NCBI RefSeq assembly: GCF_003097235.1
Contig: NZ_QEQQ01000035.1
Location: forward strand, 1-40,655
DNA length: 40,655 nucleotides
DNA from: Pseudomonas sp. CC120222-01a
GTDB taxonomy: Bacteria; Pseudomonadota; Gammaproteobacteria; Pseudomonadales; Pseudomonadaceae
Direction of reading: 5' to 3'
This document shows positions 25,315 to 33,500 of this stretch, piece after piece (positions within the stretch are counted from its first letter, which is position 1; the number at the start of each line of letters is the position of its first letter). The translations under genes and the position numbers were made by a program. The notes below the pieces were generated by a model. The model worked only from the letters and a program-made list of their open reading frames with translations. It was not told the DNA's origin and did no database searches.

Positions 25315-25690
25315 TACAAGAACAATAACAAGCACAGCAACTCAGAATAAGAACAAGACGAAACGGCTCACGCACAATAAAAACAAGACGGCGGAGGCGC
25401 AGCTAACTGATTCTTTTGGAGAGGATGCGTGTTTGGGGCTTGCCCCACGACCAGGCAGAGAACAACAAAAACTGCACTTAAAAGCAGCACCTGAACTGGT
25501 TGGATCGAAGGATCAACGTGACATCAGCGGCCAAAGCAATCCGTTTGCTCTTTACCCCTGGATTGGGGGTCGTCCACAAGCTTCGAGATTTGTGGACAGG
25601 GCACTCAACAAAAACAAGAAGCCCAGTAAAAAAACAATAAGAGCACGCAACGACTTCTTGGGGAGCTTAGGCTCCCCTTGTCGTTTCTCC
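25315..25690 (+). ncRNA. crcZ: CrcZ small RNA, Hfq/Crc sponge
   Basis: CrcZ sequesters Hfq with Crc and so relieves carbon catabolite repression when good carbon sources run out. Six A-rich AAnAAnAA target clusters are visible, at about 25321, 25346, 25376, 25461, 25607 and 25628. Transcription is set by the CbrB operator and sigma-54 promoter just upstream. A stem GGGGAGC/GCTCCCC (25660-25666 with 25671-25677) followed by TTGTCGTTT ends it. The open reading frame over this interval has no ribosome site and is not a gene. The exact 3' end is estimated. Confidence 0.9.
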
Positions 25691-25809
25691 CCTTCGGCAG
25701 GCTCTCCTGCTACCGCCTACACCATTCCCCGAGTAAATGCTAGAATCCCCGCCCATCATGCGGCCATTCTCCTATTCTTGGCCGAACATTCCTTCAAACA
25801 GTGCATCCC

Positions 25810-27201
25810 ATGCTGAAGAAGCTGTTCCAGTCGTTCCGCCCTCCCGTACCGGGCCAGCACCACAGGCGCACCACGCCTGAGGTGATCAACAAGAGCCAAC
25901 ACTCGCTGCAGCGCCACCAGTTCAGCCGCCACGCGGTGAACATCGTCGAGCGCCTGCAGAGTGCGGGCTACCAGGCATATCTGGTCGGTGGCTGCGTCCG
26001 CGACCTGATGCTGGGCATCACGCCCAAGGACTTCGACGTCGCCACCAGCGCCACGCCCGAGCAGGTCCGTGCCGAGTTCCGCAACGCGCGCATCATTGGT
26101 CGGCGCTTCAAGCTGGTCCACGTGCATTTCGGCCGTGAGATCATCGAAGTCGCTACCTTCCGTGCGCCTCACTCGGAAGATGACCAAGGCGACAGCCACC
26201 GTTCGTCGCACAACGCCAGTGGTCGCATCCTGCGTGACAACGTGTACGGCACCTTGGAAGAAGACGCGCAACGCCGCGACTTCACCATCAACGCCCTGTA
26301 CTACGATCCGGTCAGCGAGCGCATCCTCGACTACGCCAACGGCGTGCACGACATCCGCAACCGCCTGTTGCGCCTGATCGGCGACCCGACCCACCGCTAC
26401 CAGGAAGACCCGGTGCGCATGCTGCGTGCCGTGCGTTTCGCTGCCAAGCTCGACTTCGGCATCGAGAAGCACACCTTCCAGCCGATCCGCAAACTGGCCC
26501 CGCTGCTGCGCGAGATCCCGCCTGCACGCCTGTTCGAGGAATGCCTCAAGCTGTTCCTCTCCGGCCAGGGTGCCATTGCCTTCGAAATGCTGGTCGACCT
26601 GGAGCTGTTCGAGCCGCTGTTCCCGGCCAGTGCCCATGCCCTGGACGAGCGCCCGACCTATACCCATACCCTGATCAGCCAGGCGCTGAACAATACCGAC
26701 CTGCGCGTCAAGCAAGGCAAGCCGGTCACCCCGGCCTTCCTGTTCGCCGCCCTGCTCTGGCCAGCCCTGCCAGGCCGTGTGCTGCACCTGCAGAGCCAAG
26801 GCGTGCCGCCGATCCCGGCCATGAACGGTGCGGCCCACGACCTGATCGCCGAACAGTGCGCGCGCATCGCGATTCCGAAGCGCTTCACCCTGCCGATCCG
26901 TGAGATCTGGGACATGCAGGAACGCCTGCCGCGCCGCAGTGGCAAACGTGCCGACCTGCTGCTCGACAACCCGCGCTTCCGTGCCGGTTACGACTTCCTG
27001 CTGCTGCGCGAAAGCGCCGGCGAAGAAACCGACGACCTCGGCCAGTGGTGGACCGACTACCAGGATGCCAACGACAGCGAGCGTCGCGAGATGATCCGCG
27101 AGCTTGGCAGCCGTGACGAAGGCACCGGTGCCGGCCCGCGCAAACGCAAGCGCAGTGGCGGCAAGCGCAAGCGCAGCGGCGGCGACGAGGCGTTCGAGTG
27201 A
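25810..27201 (+). CDS. pcnB: Poly(A) polymerase I
   Basis: PcnB adds poly(A) tails that hasten RNA decay. The nucleotidyltransferase core shows GGCVRDLMLG and the metal-binding DFD in PKDFDVAT. A motif typical of poly(A) polymerases (RRDFTINALYYD) follows, then a helical RNA-binding domain. The C-terminal tail is highly basic and contains a tandem KRKRSGG repeat. The ATG at 25810 (MLKKLFQSF) matches the family start. A GTG at 25801 is also in frame. folK begins inside the last codons (GTGA overlap of four bases). Confidence 0.95.
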   Translation: MLKKLFQSFRPPVPGQHHRRTTPEVINKSQHSLQRHQFSRHAVNIVERLQSAGYQAYLVGGCVRDLMLGITPKDFDVATSATPEQVRAEFRNARIIGRRFKLVHVHFGREIIEVATFRAPHSEDDQGDSHRSSHNASGRILRDNVYGTLEEDAQRRDFTINALYYDPVSERILDYANGVHDIRNRLLRLIGDPTHRYQEDPVRMLRAVRFAAKLDFGIEKHTFQPIRKLAPLLREIPPARLFEECLKLFLSGQGAIAFEMLVDLELFEPLFPASAHALDERPTYTHTLISQALNNTDLRVKQGKPVTPAFLFAALLWPALPGRVLHLQSQGVPPIPAMNGAAHDLIAEQCARIAIPKRFTLPIREIWDMQERLPRRSGKRADLLLDNPRFRAGYDFLLLRESAGEETDDLGQWWTDYQDANDSERREMIRELGSRDEGTGAGPRKRKRSGGKRKRSGGDEAFE

Positions 27202-27677
27202 CCACGCGCGCCTTCATCGGCCTCGGCAGCAATCTGGACGCGCCCGCAGAACAACTGCGCAGCGCCCTGCAGGCGCTCGACCAGATTGCCGACAGCCGTC
27301 TGGCGGGCGCATCGGCGCTGTACACCAGCGACTCGCTGCTGCCCGGCCAACCGCGTTACACCAATGCGGTAGCAGCCCTCGACACCACCCTGGCACCGCT
27401 GGACCTGCTCGACGCGCTGCAGGCCATCGAGAATGACCAGGGCCGCGTGCGCCAGGAACGCTGGGGCCCGCGCACCCTCGACCTGGATATCCTGCTGTTC
27501 GGTGACCAGGTAATCGACGTGCCACGCCTGCAGGTGCCGCACTACCACATGCATGCACGCCCCTTCGTGCTGTACCCGTTGGCCGAACTGGTGGCGGATG
27601 ACTTCTGCCTGGCCGATGGCCGCGCCCTCACCCAGTTGCTCGAAGCGTGCCCGTTCGTCGGTCTGGAACGCCTGTAA
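27198..27677 (+). CDS. folK: 2-amino-4-hydroxy-6-hydroxymethyldihydropteridine pyrophosphokinase
   Basis: FolK (HPPK) transfers pyrophosphate from ATP to hydroxymethyl-dihydropterin in folate synthesis. The signature RWGPRTLDLDILLF is intact, with the two metal-binding aspartates (DLDIL), and the N-terminus FIGLGSNL is typical. At 159 residues it is a single-domain enzyme. The GTG start overlaps pcnB by four bases, which suggests coupling. pcnB-folK-panB is a common order in gammaproteobacteria. Confidence 0.95.
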   Translation: MTTRAFIGLGSNLDAPAEQLRSALQALDQIADSRLAGASALYTSDSLLPGQPRYTNAVAALDTTLAPLDLLDALQAIENDQGRVRQERWGPRTLDLDILLFGDQVIDVPRLQVPHYHMHARPFVLYPLAELVADDFCLADGRALTQLLEACPFVGLERL

Positions 27678-27708
27678 ACCGGGCGTTTGAGACATTATTC
27701 AGAACACG

Positions 27709-27748
27709 GTAACGCCAGTAACACTCTGTTAGTAACATTGCGGTAACA
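27709..27748. repeat. Cluster of four GTAAC repeats upstream of panB
   Basis: GTAAC occurs at 27709, 27718, 27732 and 27743, all in the same direction, three followed by A. The third copy overlaps an inverted TGTTA, giving TGTTA-GTAACA. The units resemble the CbrB half-site GTAACA at 25140-25213, but the spacing differs. Confidence 0.6.
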
Positions 27749-27790
27749 GGGTGATTGACTTCCCCCACCTCGCTCACGACTATAGGCGTC

Positions 27791-27880
27791 CCGTGTGGCA
27801 CCGAAGTGCCGCACACCCGTATTTAGGCCCGGACGGACCTGTGCCCGAACATCACGCGCGATGATGTGCCGCTCCGGAAG
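27791..27880 (+). other. Possible structured 5' leader of panB
   Basis: Three potential helices lie between folK and panB: a 9-bp stem GTGTGGCAC/GTGCCGCAC with a CGAA tetraloop (27793-27814), a 6-bp stem ACATCA/TGATGT (27849-27867), and a CCGGA/TCCGG pairing (27829-27833 with 27873-27877) that encloses the second. No known riboswitch class was recognised. Confidence 0.45.
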
Positions 27881-27939
27881 ATGACTACACGCGTTGTATG
27901 CAGTCGTTTTTCACAGCGCCTGAACGAGGATTTTCCTAC

Positions 27940-28740
27940 ATGCCTGAAGTAACCCTGACCACCCTGCATGGCCTCAAGGCCAAGGGTGAAAAGATCACCA
28001 TGCTGACCTGCTACGATGCGACCTTCGCCAAGGCCTGCAGCCAGGCCGGCGTCGACGTGTTGCTGGTGGGCGACTCCCTGGGCATGGTCCTGCAGGGCCA
28101 TGACAGCACGCTACCCGTCACCACTGCCGAGATGGCCTACCACACGGCCTGCGTCAAACGCGGCAATGAGGGTGCGCTGATCCTCGCCGATCTGCCGTTC
28201 ATGGCCCACGCCACACCCGAGCAGGCCTTTGCCAACTGCGCCACGCTGATGCAGGCCGGTGCCCACATGATCAAGCTCGAAGGCGCCGCCTGGCTGGCCG
28301 AAACCATCCGCCTGCTGGCCGAACGTGGCGTGCCGGTGTGCGCGCACATGGGCCTGACGCCGCAGACCGTCAACGTGCTGGGCGGTTACAAGGTCCAGGG
28401 TCGCCAGGAAGCGCAGGCGCGGCAGATGCGCGCCGACGCCATTGCCCTGGAGCAAGCCGGCGCGGCGATGCTGCTGCTCGAATGCGTACCCAGTGAACTG
28501 GCTGCGGAAATCACCCAGGCGGTGAACATTCCAGTGATCGGCATTGGTGCCGGAAGTGCCACCGATGGCCAGGTACTGGTCCTGCACGACATGCTCGGCC
28601 TGTCGCTGAGCGGTCGGGTACCGAAGTTCGTGAAGAACTTCATGGCAGGCCAGCCCGACATCCAGAGCGCCCTCACCGCCTACGTCAAGGCCGTCAAGGA
28701 CGTTACCTTCCCCGCTGCCGAACACGGATTCAGCGCATGA
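27940..28740 (+). CDS. panB: 3-methyl-2-oxobutanoate hydroxymethyltransferase
   Basis: PanB makes ketopantoate from 2-oxoisovalerate (a product of the ilv pathway) and methylenetetrahydrofolate, starting pantothenate and CoA synthesis. Recognisable segments are MLTCYDATFAK, LLVGDSLGMVLQGHD (metal-binding aspartate) and CAHMGLTPQ. I choose the ATG at 27940 (266 residues), which has a GAGGA site. An upstream in-frame ATG at 27898 lies in the leader. It overlaps panC by four bases. Confidence 0.95.
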   Translation: MPEVTLTTLHGLKAKGEKITMLTCYDATFAKACSQAGVDVLLVGDSLGMVLQGHDSTLPVTTAEMAYHTACVKRGNEGALILADLPFMAHATPEQAFANCATLMQAGAHMIKLEGAAWLAETIRLLAERGVPVCAHMGLTPQTVNVLGGYKVQGRQEAQARQMRADAIALEQAGAAMLLLECVPSELAAEITQAVNIPVIGIGAGSATDGQVLVLHDMLGLSLSGRVPKFVKNFMAGQPDIQSALTAYVKAVKDVTFPAAEHGFSA

Positions 28741-29600
28741 ACACAGTCAAGACCGTCCGCGAACTGCGTGCCGCCGTTGCCCGTGCTCGCGGCGAAGGCA
28801 AGCGCATCGGCTTTGTGCCGACCATGGGCAACCTGCACAGCGGCCACGCCGCGCTGGTGACCAAGGCCGCCCAACGTGCCGACTTCGTGGTCGCCAGCAT
28901 CTTCGTCAACCCACTGCAGTTCGGTGCCAACGAAGACCTCGACAAATACCCGCGTACTCTCGCCGCCGATCAGGAACGCCTGCTGCAAGCCGGTTGCAAC
29001 CTGCTGTTCGCGCCCACTGTGGAAGAGATGTATCCCGACGGCATGAGCGTGCAAACCCGCGTCAGCGTGCCCAACCTTTCCGAAGGCCTGTGCGGTGCCA
29101 GCCGCCCTGGGCATTTCGAAGGCGTTGCGACCGTGGTCAGCAAGCTGTTCAACATGGTCCAGCCGGATCTGGCCGTGTTTGGCGAAAAGGATTATCAGCA
29201 GCTGGCGGTGATCCGCGCCATGGTGCGCGACCTGAACATGCCGATCCAGATCATCGGTGAGCCGACCGTGCGGGCCGAAGATGGCCTGGCGCTGTCGTCG
29301 CGCAACGGTTACCTGACAACTGAGCAACGGGCCACGGCGCCGGTGGTGTATCACACCTTGCAGCAGATCGGCGAGGCGCTGGGTCGCGGCCAGGTCGATT
29401 TTGCGGCACTGATCGAGCAAGGCAAGGCGCAGCTGAGCGCTGCCGGCCTGCGTCCGGATTATCTGGAAGTGCGCCATGCACTGAACCTGCGCCCGGCGAC
29501 CTTTGGCGACCGGGACCTGGTAATCCTGGTTGCTGCGTATCTGGGTAACACCCGGTTGATCGACAACCTGTATCTGCACCTGGAAGAGAAGACCGCATAA
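28737..29600 (+). CDS. panC: Pantothenate synthetase
   Basis: PanC joins pantoate and beta-alanine with ATP to form pantothenate. The HIGH-type motif is PTMGNLHSGHAAL (about 28-40), the pantoate/ATP pocket segment is FGEKDYQQL, and the KMSKS-like loop is ALSSRNGYL. The 287-residue length is typical. The ATGA overlap with panB indicates coupling. panD, which supplies beta-alanine and lies next in P. aeruginosa, is not present before pgi. Confidence 0.95.
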   Translation: MNTVKTVRELRAAVARARGEGKRIGFVPTMGNLHSGHAALVTKAAQRADFVVASIFVNPLQFGANEDLDKYPRTLAADQERLLQAGCNLLFAPTVEEMYPDGMSVQTRVSVPNLSEGLCGASRPGHFEGVATVVSKLFNMVQPDLAVFGEKDYQQLAVIRAMVRDLNMPIQIIGEPTVRAEDGLALSSRNGYLTTEQRATAPVVYHTLQQIGEALGRGQVDFAALIEQGKAQLSAAGLRPDYLEVRHALNLRPATFGDRDLVILVAAYLGNTRLIDNLYLHLEEKTA

Positions 29601-29606
29601 CCCGCC

Positions 29607-29627
29607 TGGGGCCGCTTTGCGGCCCCA
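29607..29627 (+). terminator. Hairpin after panC, possible terminator
   Basis: A 9-bp near-palindrome TGGGGCCGC-TTT-GCGGCCCCA lies 7 bp past the panC stop codon. No T-run follows, so it may be a Rho-independent terminator of poor quality or an mRNA 3'-end stabiliser. Confidence 0.5.
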
Positions 29628-29744
29628 AAATCCTCCCTTCATACCCATTCCCTGTGCGCGGCCTTTGCCTATAATGATGGCCAGTCTGAACCCGGCAATC
29701 ACTGCCCTGTCCAAGGCTCACCACGCATCAAGGAATTCCGCGCA

Positions 29745-31409
29745 ATGGCGTATTACCGTACACCCCACGATGTGACGGCCCTGCCTGCCTGGCAGGCCCT
29801 GCAGAAACACCGCGACGCCATGCAAGGCTTCAGCATGCGCGAAGCCTTCGCCGCCGACGCCAAACGCTTCGATCAGTTCTCCCTGAGCTGCTGCGGCCTG
29901 TTCCTCGACTACTCGAAAAACCTGATCACCGACGAAAGCCGCAAGCTGCTGGTGGACCTGGCCGAACAGGTCGGCCTGCAGGATGCGATCAAGTCGATGT
30001 TCAGCGGCGAGATCATCAACGCCTCGGAAGGCCGCCCGGTGCTGCACACCGCACTGCGCCGCCCGGTAGGCGACAAGCTCAGCGTCAACGGCGTCAACGT
30101 GATGCCGGAAGTACACAAGGTCCTCAACCAGATCACCGAGCTGGTCGGCCGTATTCATGACGGCCTGTGGCGTGGCTACAGCGAAAAACCGATTACCGAT
30201 GTGGTCAACATCGGTATCGGTGGCTCGTTCCTCGGCCCCGAGTTGGTCTCCGAAGCCCTGCTGCCTTATGCCCAGCGCGGCGTGCGTTGCCACTACCTGG
30301 CCAATATCGACGGCAGCGAGTTCCACGAACTGTCGGCCAACCTGCGCGCCGAAACCACCCTGTTCATCGTCTCGTCGAAGTCGTTCAACACCCTCGAGAC
30401 GCTGAAGAACGCCATGGCCGCGCGCACCTGGTACCTGGCCCAGGGCGGTTCGGAAGCCGAGCTGTACCGCCACTTCATCGCGGTGTCCAGCAACAAGGCC
30501 GCCGCCGTGGCCTTCGGTATCCGTGAAGAGAACATCTTCCCGATGTGGGACTGGGTGGGCGGGCGCTACTCGCTGTGGTCGGCCATCGGCCTGCCGATCG
30601 CCCTGGCCATCGGCACTGCCAACTTCAAGGAGTTGCTGTCGGGTGCCTACACCATGGACCAGCACTTCCAGACCGCGCCGTTCGACAAGAACATGCCGGT
30701 GCTGCTGGCCCTGCTGGGCGTCTGGTATGGCAACTTCTGGGGCGCCAACAGCCACGCGATCCTGCCGTACGACCATTACCTGCGTAACATCACCAAGCAC
30801 TTGCAGCAGCTGGACATGGAGTCCAACGGCAAGAGCGTGCTGCAGGATGGCACCCCGGTGAAGACCGATACCGGCCCGGTGATCTGGGGCGGCGTCGGCT
30901 GCAACGGCCAGCATGCCTACCACCAGTTGCTGCACCAGGGCACCCAGCTGATCCCGGCCGACTTCATCGTGCCAGTGGTCAGCTTCAACCCGGTGGCCGA
31001 CCACCATCAGTGGCTTTACGCCAACTGCCTGTCGCAGAGCCAGGCGCTGATGCTCGGCAAGACCCGTGAAGAAGCCGAGGCCGAACTGCGCCAGAAGGGC
31101 CTGAACGAAGCGGACATCGAAAAGCTCGCGCCGCACAAGGTGATCCCGGGCAACCGCCCGAGCAACACTCTGGTGGTCGAACGCATCAGCCCGCGTCGCC
31201 TGGGGGCTCTGGTGGCGATGTACGAACACAAGGTGTTCGTGCAGAGCGTGATCTGGGGCATCAACGCCTTCGACCAGTGGGGCGTCGAGCTGGGCAAGGA
31301 GCTGGGCAAAGGTGTTTACCAGCGCCTGGTCGGCAGCCTTGAAGACAGCGCCGAAGATGGCTCCACCCAGGGCCTGATCAACTACTTCCGCGGCCGTCAC
31401 CGCGGTTGA
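29745..31409 (+). CDS. pgi: Glucose-6-phosphate isomerase
   Basis: Pgi interconverts glucose-6-phosphate and fructose-6-phosphate. In Pseudomonas, which lacks a complete upper glycolysis, it mainly feeds gluconeogenic carbon back into the Entner-Doudoroff cycle. The catalytic residues are all present: E359 in MESNGK, H390 in NGQHAYHQ and K518 in WGVELGK. Both family signatures (DWVGGRYSLWSA and the FDQWGVELGK region) are intact in the 554 residues. A TATAAT at 29670-29675 is a candidate -10 box about 70 bp upstream, without a clear -35. Confidence 0.97.
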   Translation: MAYYRTPHDVTALPAWQALQKHRDAMQGFSMREAFAADAKRFDQFSLSCCGLFLDYSKNLITDESRKLLVDLAEQVGLQDAIKSMFSGEIINASEGRPVLHTALRRPVGDKLSVNGVNVMPEVHKVLNQITELVGRIHDGLWRGYSEKPITDVVNIGIGGSFLGPELVSEALLPYAQRGVRCHYLANIDGSEFHELSANLRAETTLFIVSSKSFNTLETLKNAMAARTWYLAQGGSEAELYRHFIAVSSNKAAAVAFGIREENIFPMWDWVGGRYSLWSAIGLPIALAIGTANFKELLSGAYTMDQHFQTAPFDKNMPVLLALLGVWYGNFWGANSHAILPYDHYLRNITKHLQQLDMESNGKSVLQDGTPVKTDTGPVIWGGVGCNGQHAYHQLLHQGTQLIPADFIVPVVSFNPVADHHQWLYANCLSQSQALMLGKTREEAEAELRQKGLNEADIEKLAPHKVIPGNRPSNTLVVERISPRRLGALVAMYEHKVFVQSVIWGINAFDQWGVELGKELGKGVYQRLVGSLEDSAEDGSTQGLINYFRGRHRG

Positions 31410-31416
31410 TCGCCAA

Positions 31417-31444
31417 CCTGTGCCGACCTTGGGGTCGGCACAGG
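31417..31444 (+). terminator. Strong hairpin after pgi
   Basis: A perfect 12-bp stem (31417-31428 with 31433-31444) with a TTGG loop starts 8 bp after the pgi stop codon. There is no T-run after it, so termination is likely but not certain. Confidence 0.6.
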
Positions 31445-31519
31445 TTGAACGCTCCCTCCAGCTACACTGTCCATCGAATAGCCGTTGCCGTCCCTCCGAC
31501 AAGAGCAGGACCACCCGCC

Positions 31520-33454
31520 ATGTTCGATATCAAGCAGTATCCCCAGGCCCTGGCCGTCAGCCAGTCCGCCAGCCTCTCCCCCGACGACTACCAGCGCCTC
31601 TACCGCCAGTCGGTCGATGACCCCGACACCTTCTGGGCCGAACAGGCCAAACGACTGGACTGGATCAAACCCTGGTCGAGCGTGCAGCAATGCGACCTGA
31701 AGACCGGCAAAGCCCGCTGGTTCGACGGCGCCCAACTGAACGTCAGCTACAACTGCATCGATCGTCACCTGGCCCAGCGCGGCGAGCAGACTGCCCTGCT
31801 GTGGGAAGGCGACGACCCCAAGGATTCCAAGGCCATCAGCTACCGCGAGCTGCACCGTCAGGTCTGCCGCCTGGCCAATGCCCTGAAGGCGCGCGGCGTT
31901 CACAAAGGCGACCGGGTGTGCATCTACATGCCGATGATCCCCGAAGCCGCCTATGCCATGCTCGCCTGTACGCGCATCGGTGCCATCCACTCGGTGGTAT
32001 TTGGCGGTTTCTCCCCGGATGCCCTGCGTGACCGCATTCTCGATGCCGACTGCCGCACCGTGATTACCGCCGATGAAGGTGTACGCGGTGGCAAGCGCAT
32101 CCCACTCAAGCAGAACGTCGACAAGGCCCTGAGCAGCTGCCCTGCGGTCAGCAGCGTGTTCGTGGTGCGCCGAACCGGCGGCGATGTCGCGTGGAACGAG
32201 GGCCGCGACCTCTGGTATCACGAAGTGACCGAAAAGGCCGGCGACGACTGCCCGCCCGAACCAATGGATGCCGAAGCCCCGCTGTTCATCCTGTATACCT
32301 CCGGCAGTACCGGCAAGCCCAAGGGCGTGCTGCATACCACCGCTGGCTACCTGCTGCAGGCGACGATGACCTTCAAGGTGGTGTTCGACTATCGCGACGG
32401 CGAGGTGTTCTGGTGCACGGCCGACGTCGGCTGGGTCACCGGCCACAGTTACATCGTCTACGGGCCACTGGCCAACGGCGCGATTTCACTGATGTTCGAA
32501 GGCGTACCCAACTACCCGGACACCTCGCGCTTCTGGCAGGTGGTGGATAAGCATCAGGTGAACATCTTCTACACCGCGCCCACTGCGCTGCGCGCGTTGA
32601 TGCGTGAAGGTTCGGCACCGCTGCAGGGCACCTCGCGCAAGAGCCTGCGCCTGCTCGGCAGCGTGGGCGAGCCGATCAACCCGGAAGCCTGGGAGTGGTA
32701 TTTCGAAGAGGTCGGACAAAAGCGTTGCCCCATCGTCGACACTTGGTGGCAGACCGAAACCGGCGGCATCATGCTCACGCCGCTGCCGGGGGCGCAAAGG
32801 CTCAAGCCCGGCTGCGCCACTCAGCCGATGTTCGGCGTTCAACCGGCGCTGCTGGACGAAAAAGGCCAGCTGATCGAAGGCCCCGGCGCTGGCCTGCTGG
32901 TGATCAAGGCCAGCTGGCCCGGGCAGATCCGTAGCGTCTACGGCGACCACCAGCGCATGGTCGATACCTACTTCAAACCCATGCCTGGCTACTACTTCAC
33001 CGGTGACGGCGCCCGCCGCGATGCCGACGGCGACTACTGGATCACCGGCCGCATCGATGATGTGATCAACGTCTCCGGCCACCGCATCGGCACCGCCGAG
33101 GTGGAAAGTGCGCTGGTGCTGCACGACAGCGTCGCCGAGGCTGCCGTGGTGGGCTATCCCCATGACCTCAAGGGCCAAGGCGTATATGCCTTCGTTACCC
33201 CCATGAATGGCATCAATCCGGACGACGCACTCAAGGCTGAGTTGCTGGCGCTGGTCAGCAAGGAGATCGGCAGCTTCGCCAAACCAGAGCTGATTCAGTG
33301 GGCTCCGGCCCTGCCCAAGACCCGCTCGGGCAAGATCATGCGGCGTATACTGCGCAAGATTGCCTGCAACGAACTGGACAACCTCGGCGACACTTCGACC
33401 CTGGCTGACCCGAGCGTGGTGCAGGGCCTGATCGACAAACGCCTCAATCAATAA
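31520..33454 (+). CDS. acs: Acetyl-CoA synthetase (acetate-CoA ligase)
   Basis: Acs activates acetate through acetyl-AMP to acetyl-CoA. The adenylate-forming P-loop YTSGSTGKPKG is at 259-269, followed by DTWWQTETGG and the hinge/ATP segment YYFTGDGARRD. The C-terminal catalytic lysine K605 in KTRSGKIMRR is the usual target of regulatory acetylation. At 644 residues it has the normal family length. I choose the ATG at 31520. The frame is open further upstream, but that part overlaps the pgi hairpin. The P. aeruginosa gene at this position is acsB. Confidence 0.95.
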   Translation: MFDIKQYPQALAVSQSASLSPDDYQRLYRQSVDDPDTFWAEQAKRLDWIKPWSSVQQCDLKTGKARWFDGAQLNVSYNCIDRHLAQRGEQTALLWEGDDPKDSKAISYRELHRQVCRLANALKARGVHKGDRVCIYMPMIPEAAYAMLACTRIGAIHSVVFGGFSPDALRDRILDADCRTVITADEGVRGGKRIPLKQNVDKALSSCPAVSSVFVVRRTGGDVAWNEGRDLWYHEVTEKAGDDCPPEPMDAEAPLFILYTSGSTGKPKGVLHTTAGYLLQATMTFKVVFDYRDGEVFWCTADVGWVTGHSYIVYGPLANGAISLMFEGVPNYPDTSRFWQVVDKHQVNIFYTAPTALRALMREGSAPLQGTSRKSLRLLGSVGEPINPEAWEWYFEEVGQKRCPIVDTWWQTETGGIMLTPLPGAQRLKPGCATQPMFGVQPALLDEKGQLIEGPGAGLLVIKASWPGQIRSVYGDHQRMVDTYFKPMPGYYFTGDGARRDADGDYWITGRIDDVINVSGHRIGTAEVESALVLHDSVAEAAVVGYPHDLKGQGVYAFVTPMNGINPDDALKAELLALVSKEIGSFAKPELIQWAPALPKTRSGKIMRRILRKIACNELDNLGDTSTLADPSVVQGLIDKRLNQ

Positions 33455-33468
33455 CGGGCGGCCACGCT

Positions 33469-33500
33469 CCATGGCCGTCCTGACGCACAGGACGCCATGG
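33469..33500 (+). promoter_or_regulatory. Hairpin that covers the start of the MpaB-like gene
   Basis: CCATGGC-C-GTCCTG (33469-33482) pairs with CAGGAC-GCCATGG (33488-33500), giving a 13-bp stem with one bulged base and a 5-base loop. The right arm contains both the AGGA ribosome site (33489-33492) and the ATG start (33497-33499), so translation may be blocked when it folds. Confidence 0.55.

Noticed and set aside
25307..25816. A 169-codon open frame between cbrB and pcnB
   Set aside because: It runs through CrcZ, begins inside the sigma-54 promoter region and lacks a ribosome site.
27791..27880. The panB leader as a 'pan' RNA motif
   Set aside because: The known pan motif has bulged-adenosine twin stems and, as I recall, is not found in gammaproteobacteria. 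The helices here do not fit it.
30881..30911. Pgi appears to have lost a catalytic glutamate, because WGEPG of E. coli reads WGGVG here
   Set aside because: Counting 31 residues back from the catalytic histidine places the catalytic glutamate in MESNGK, and that residue (E359) is present. The enzyme looks fully functional.
29718..31514. A 598-codon open frame on the minus strand opposite pgi
   Set aside because: It is a mirror frame of the conserved pgi gene and has no family features.
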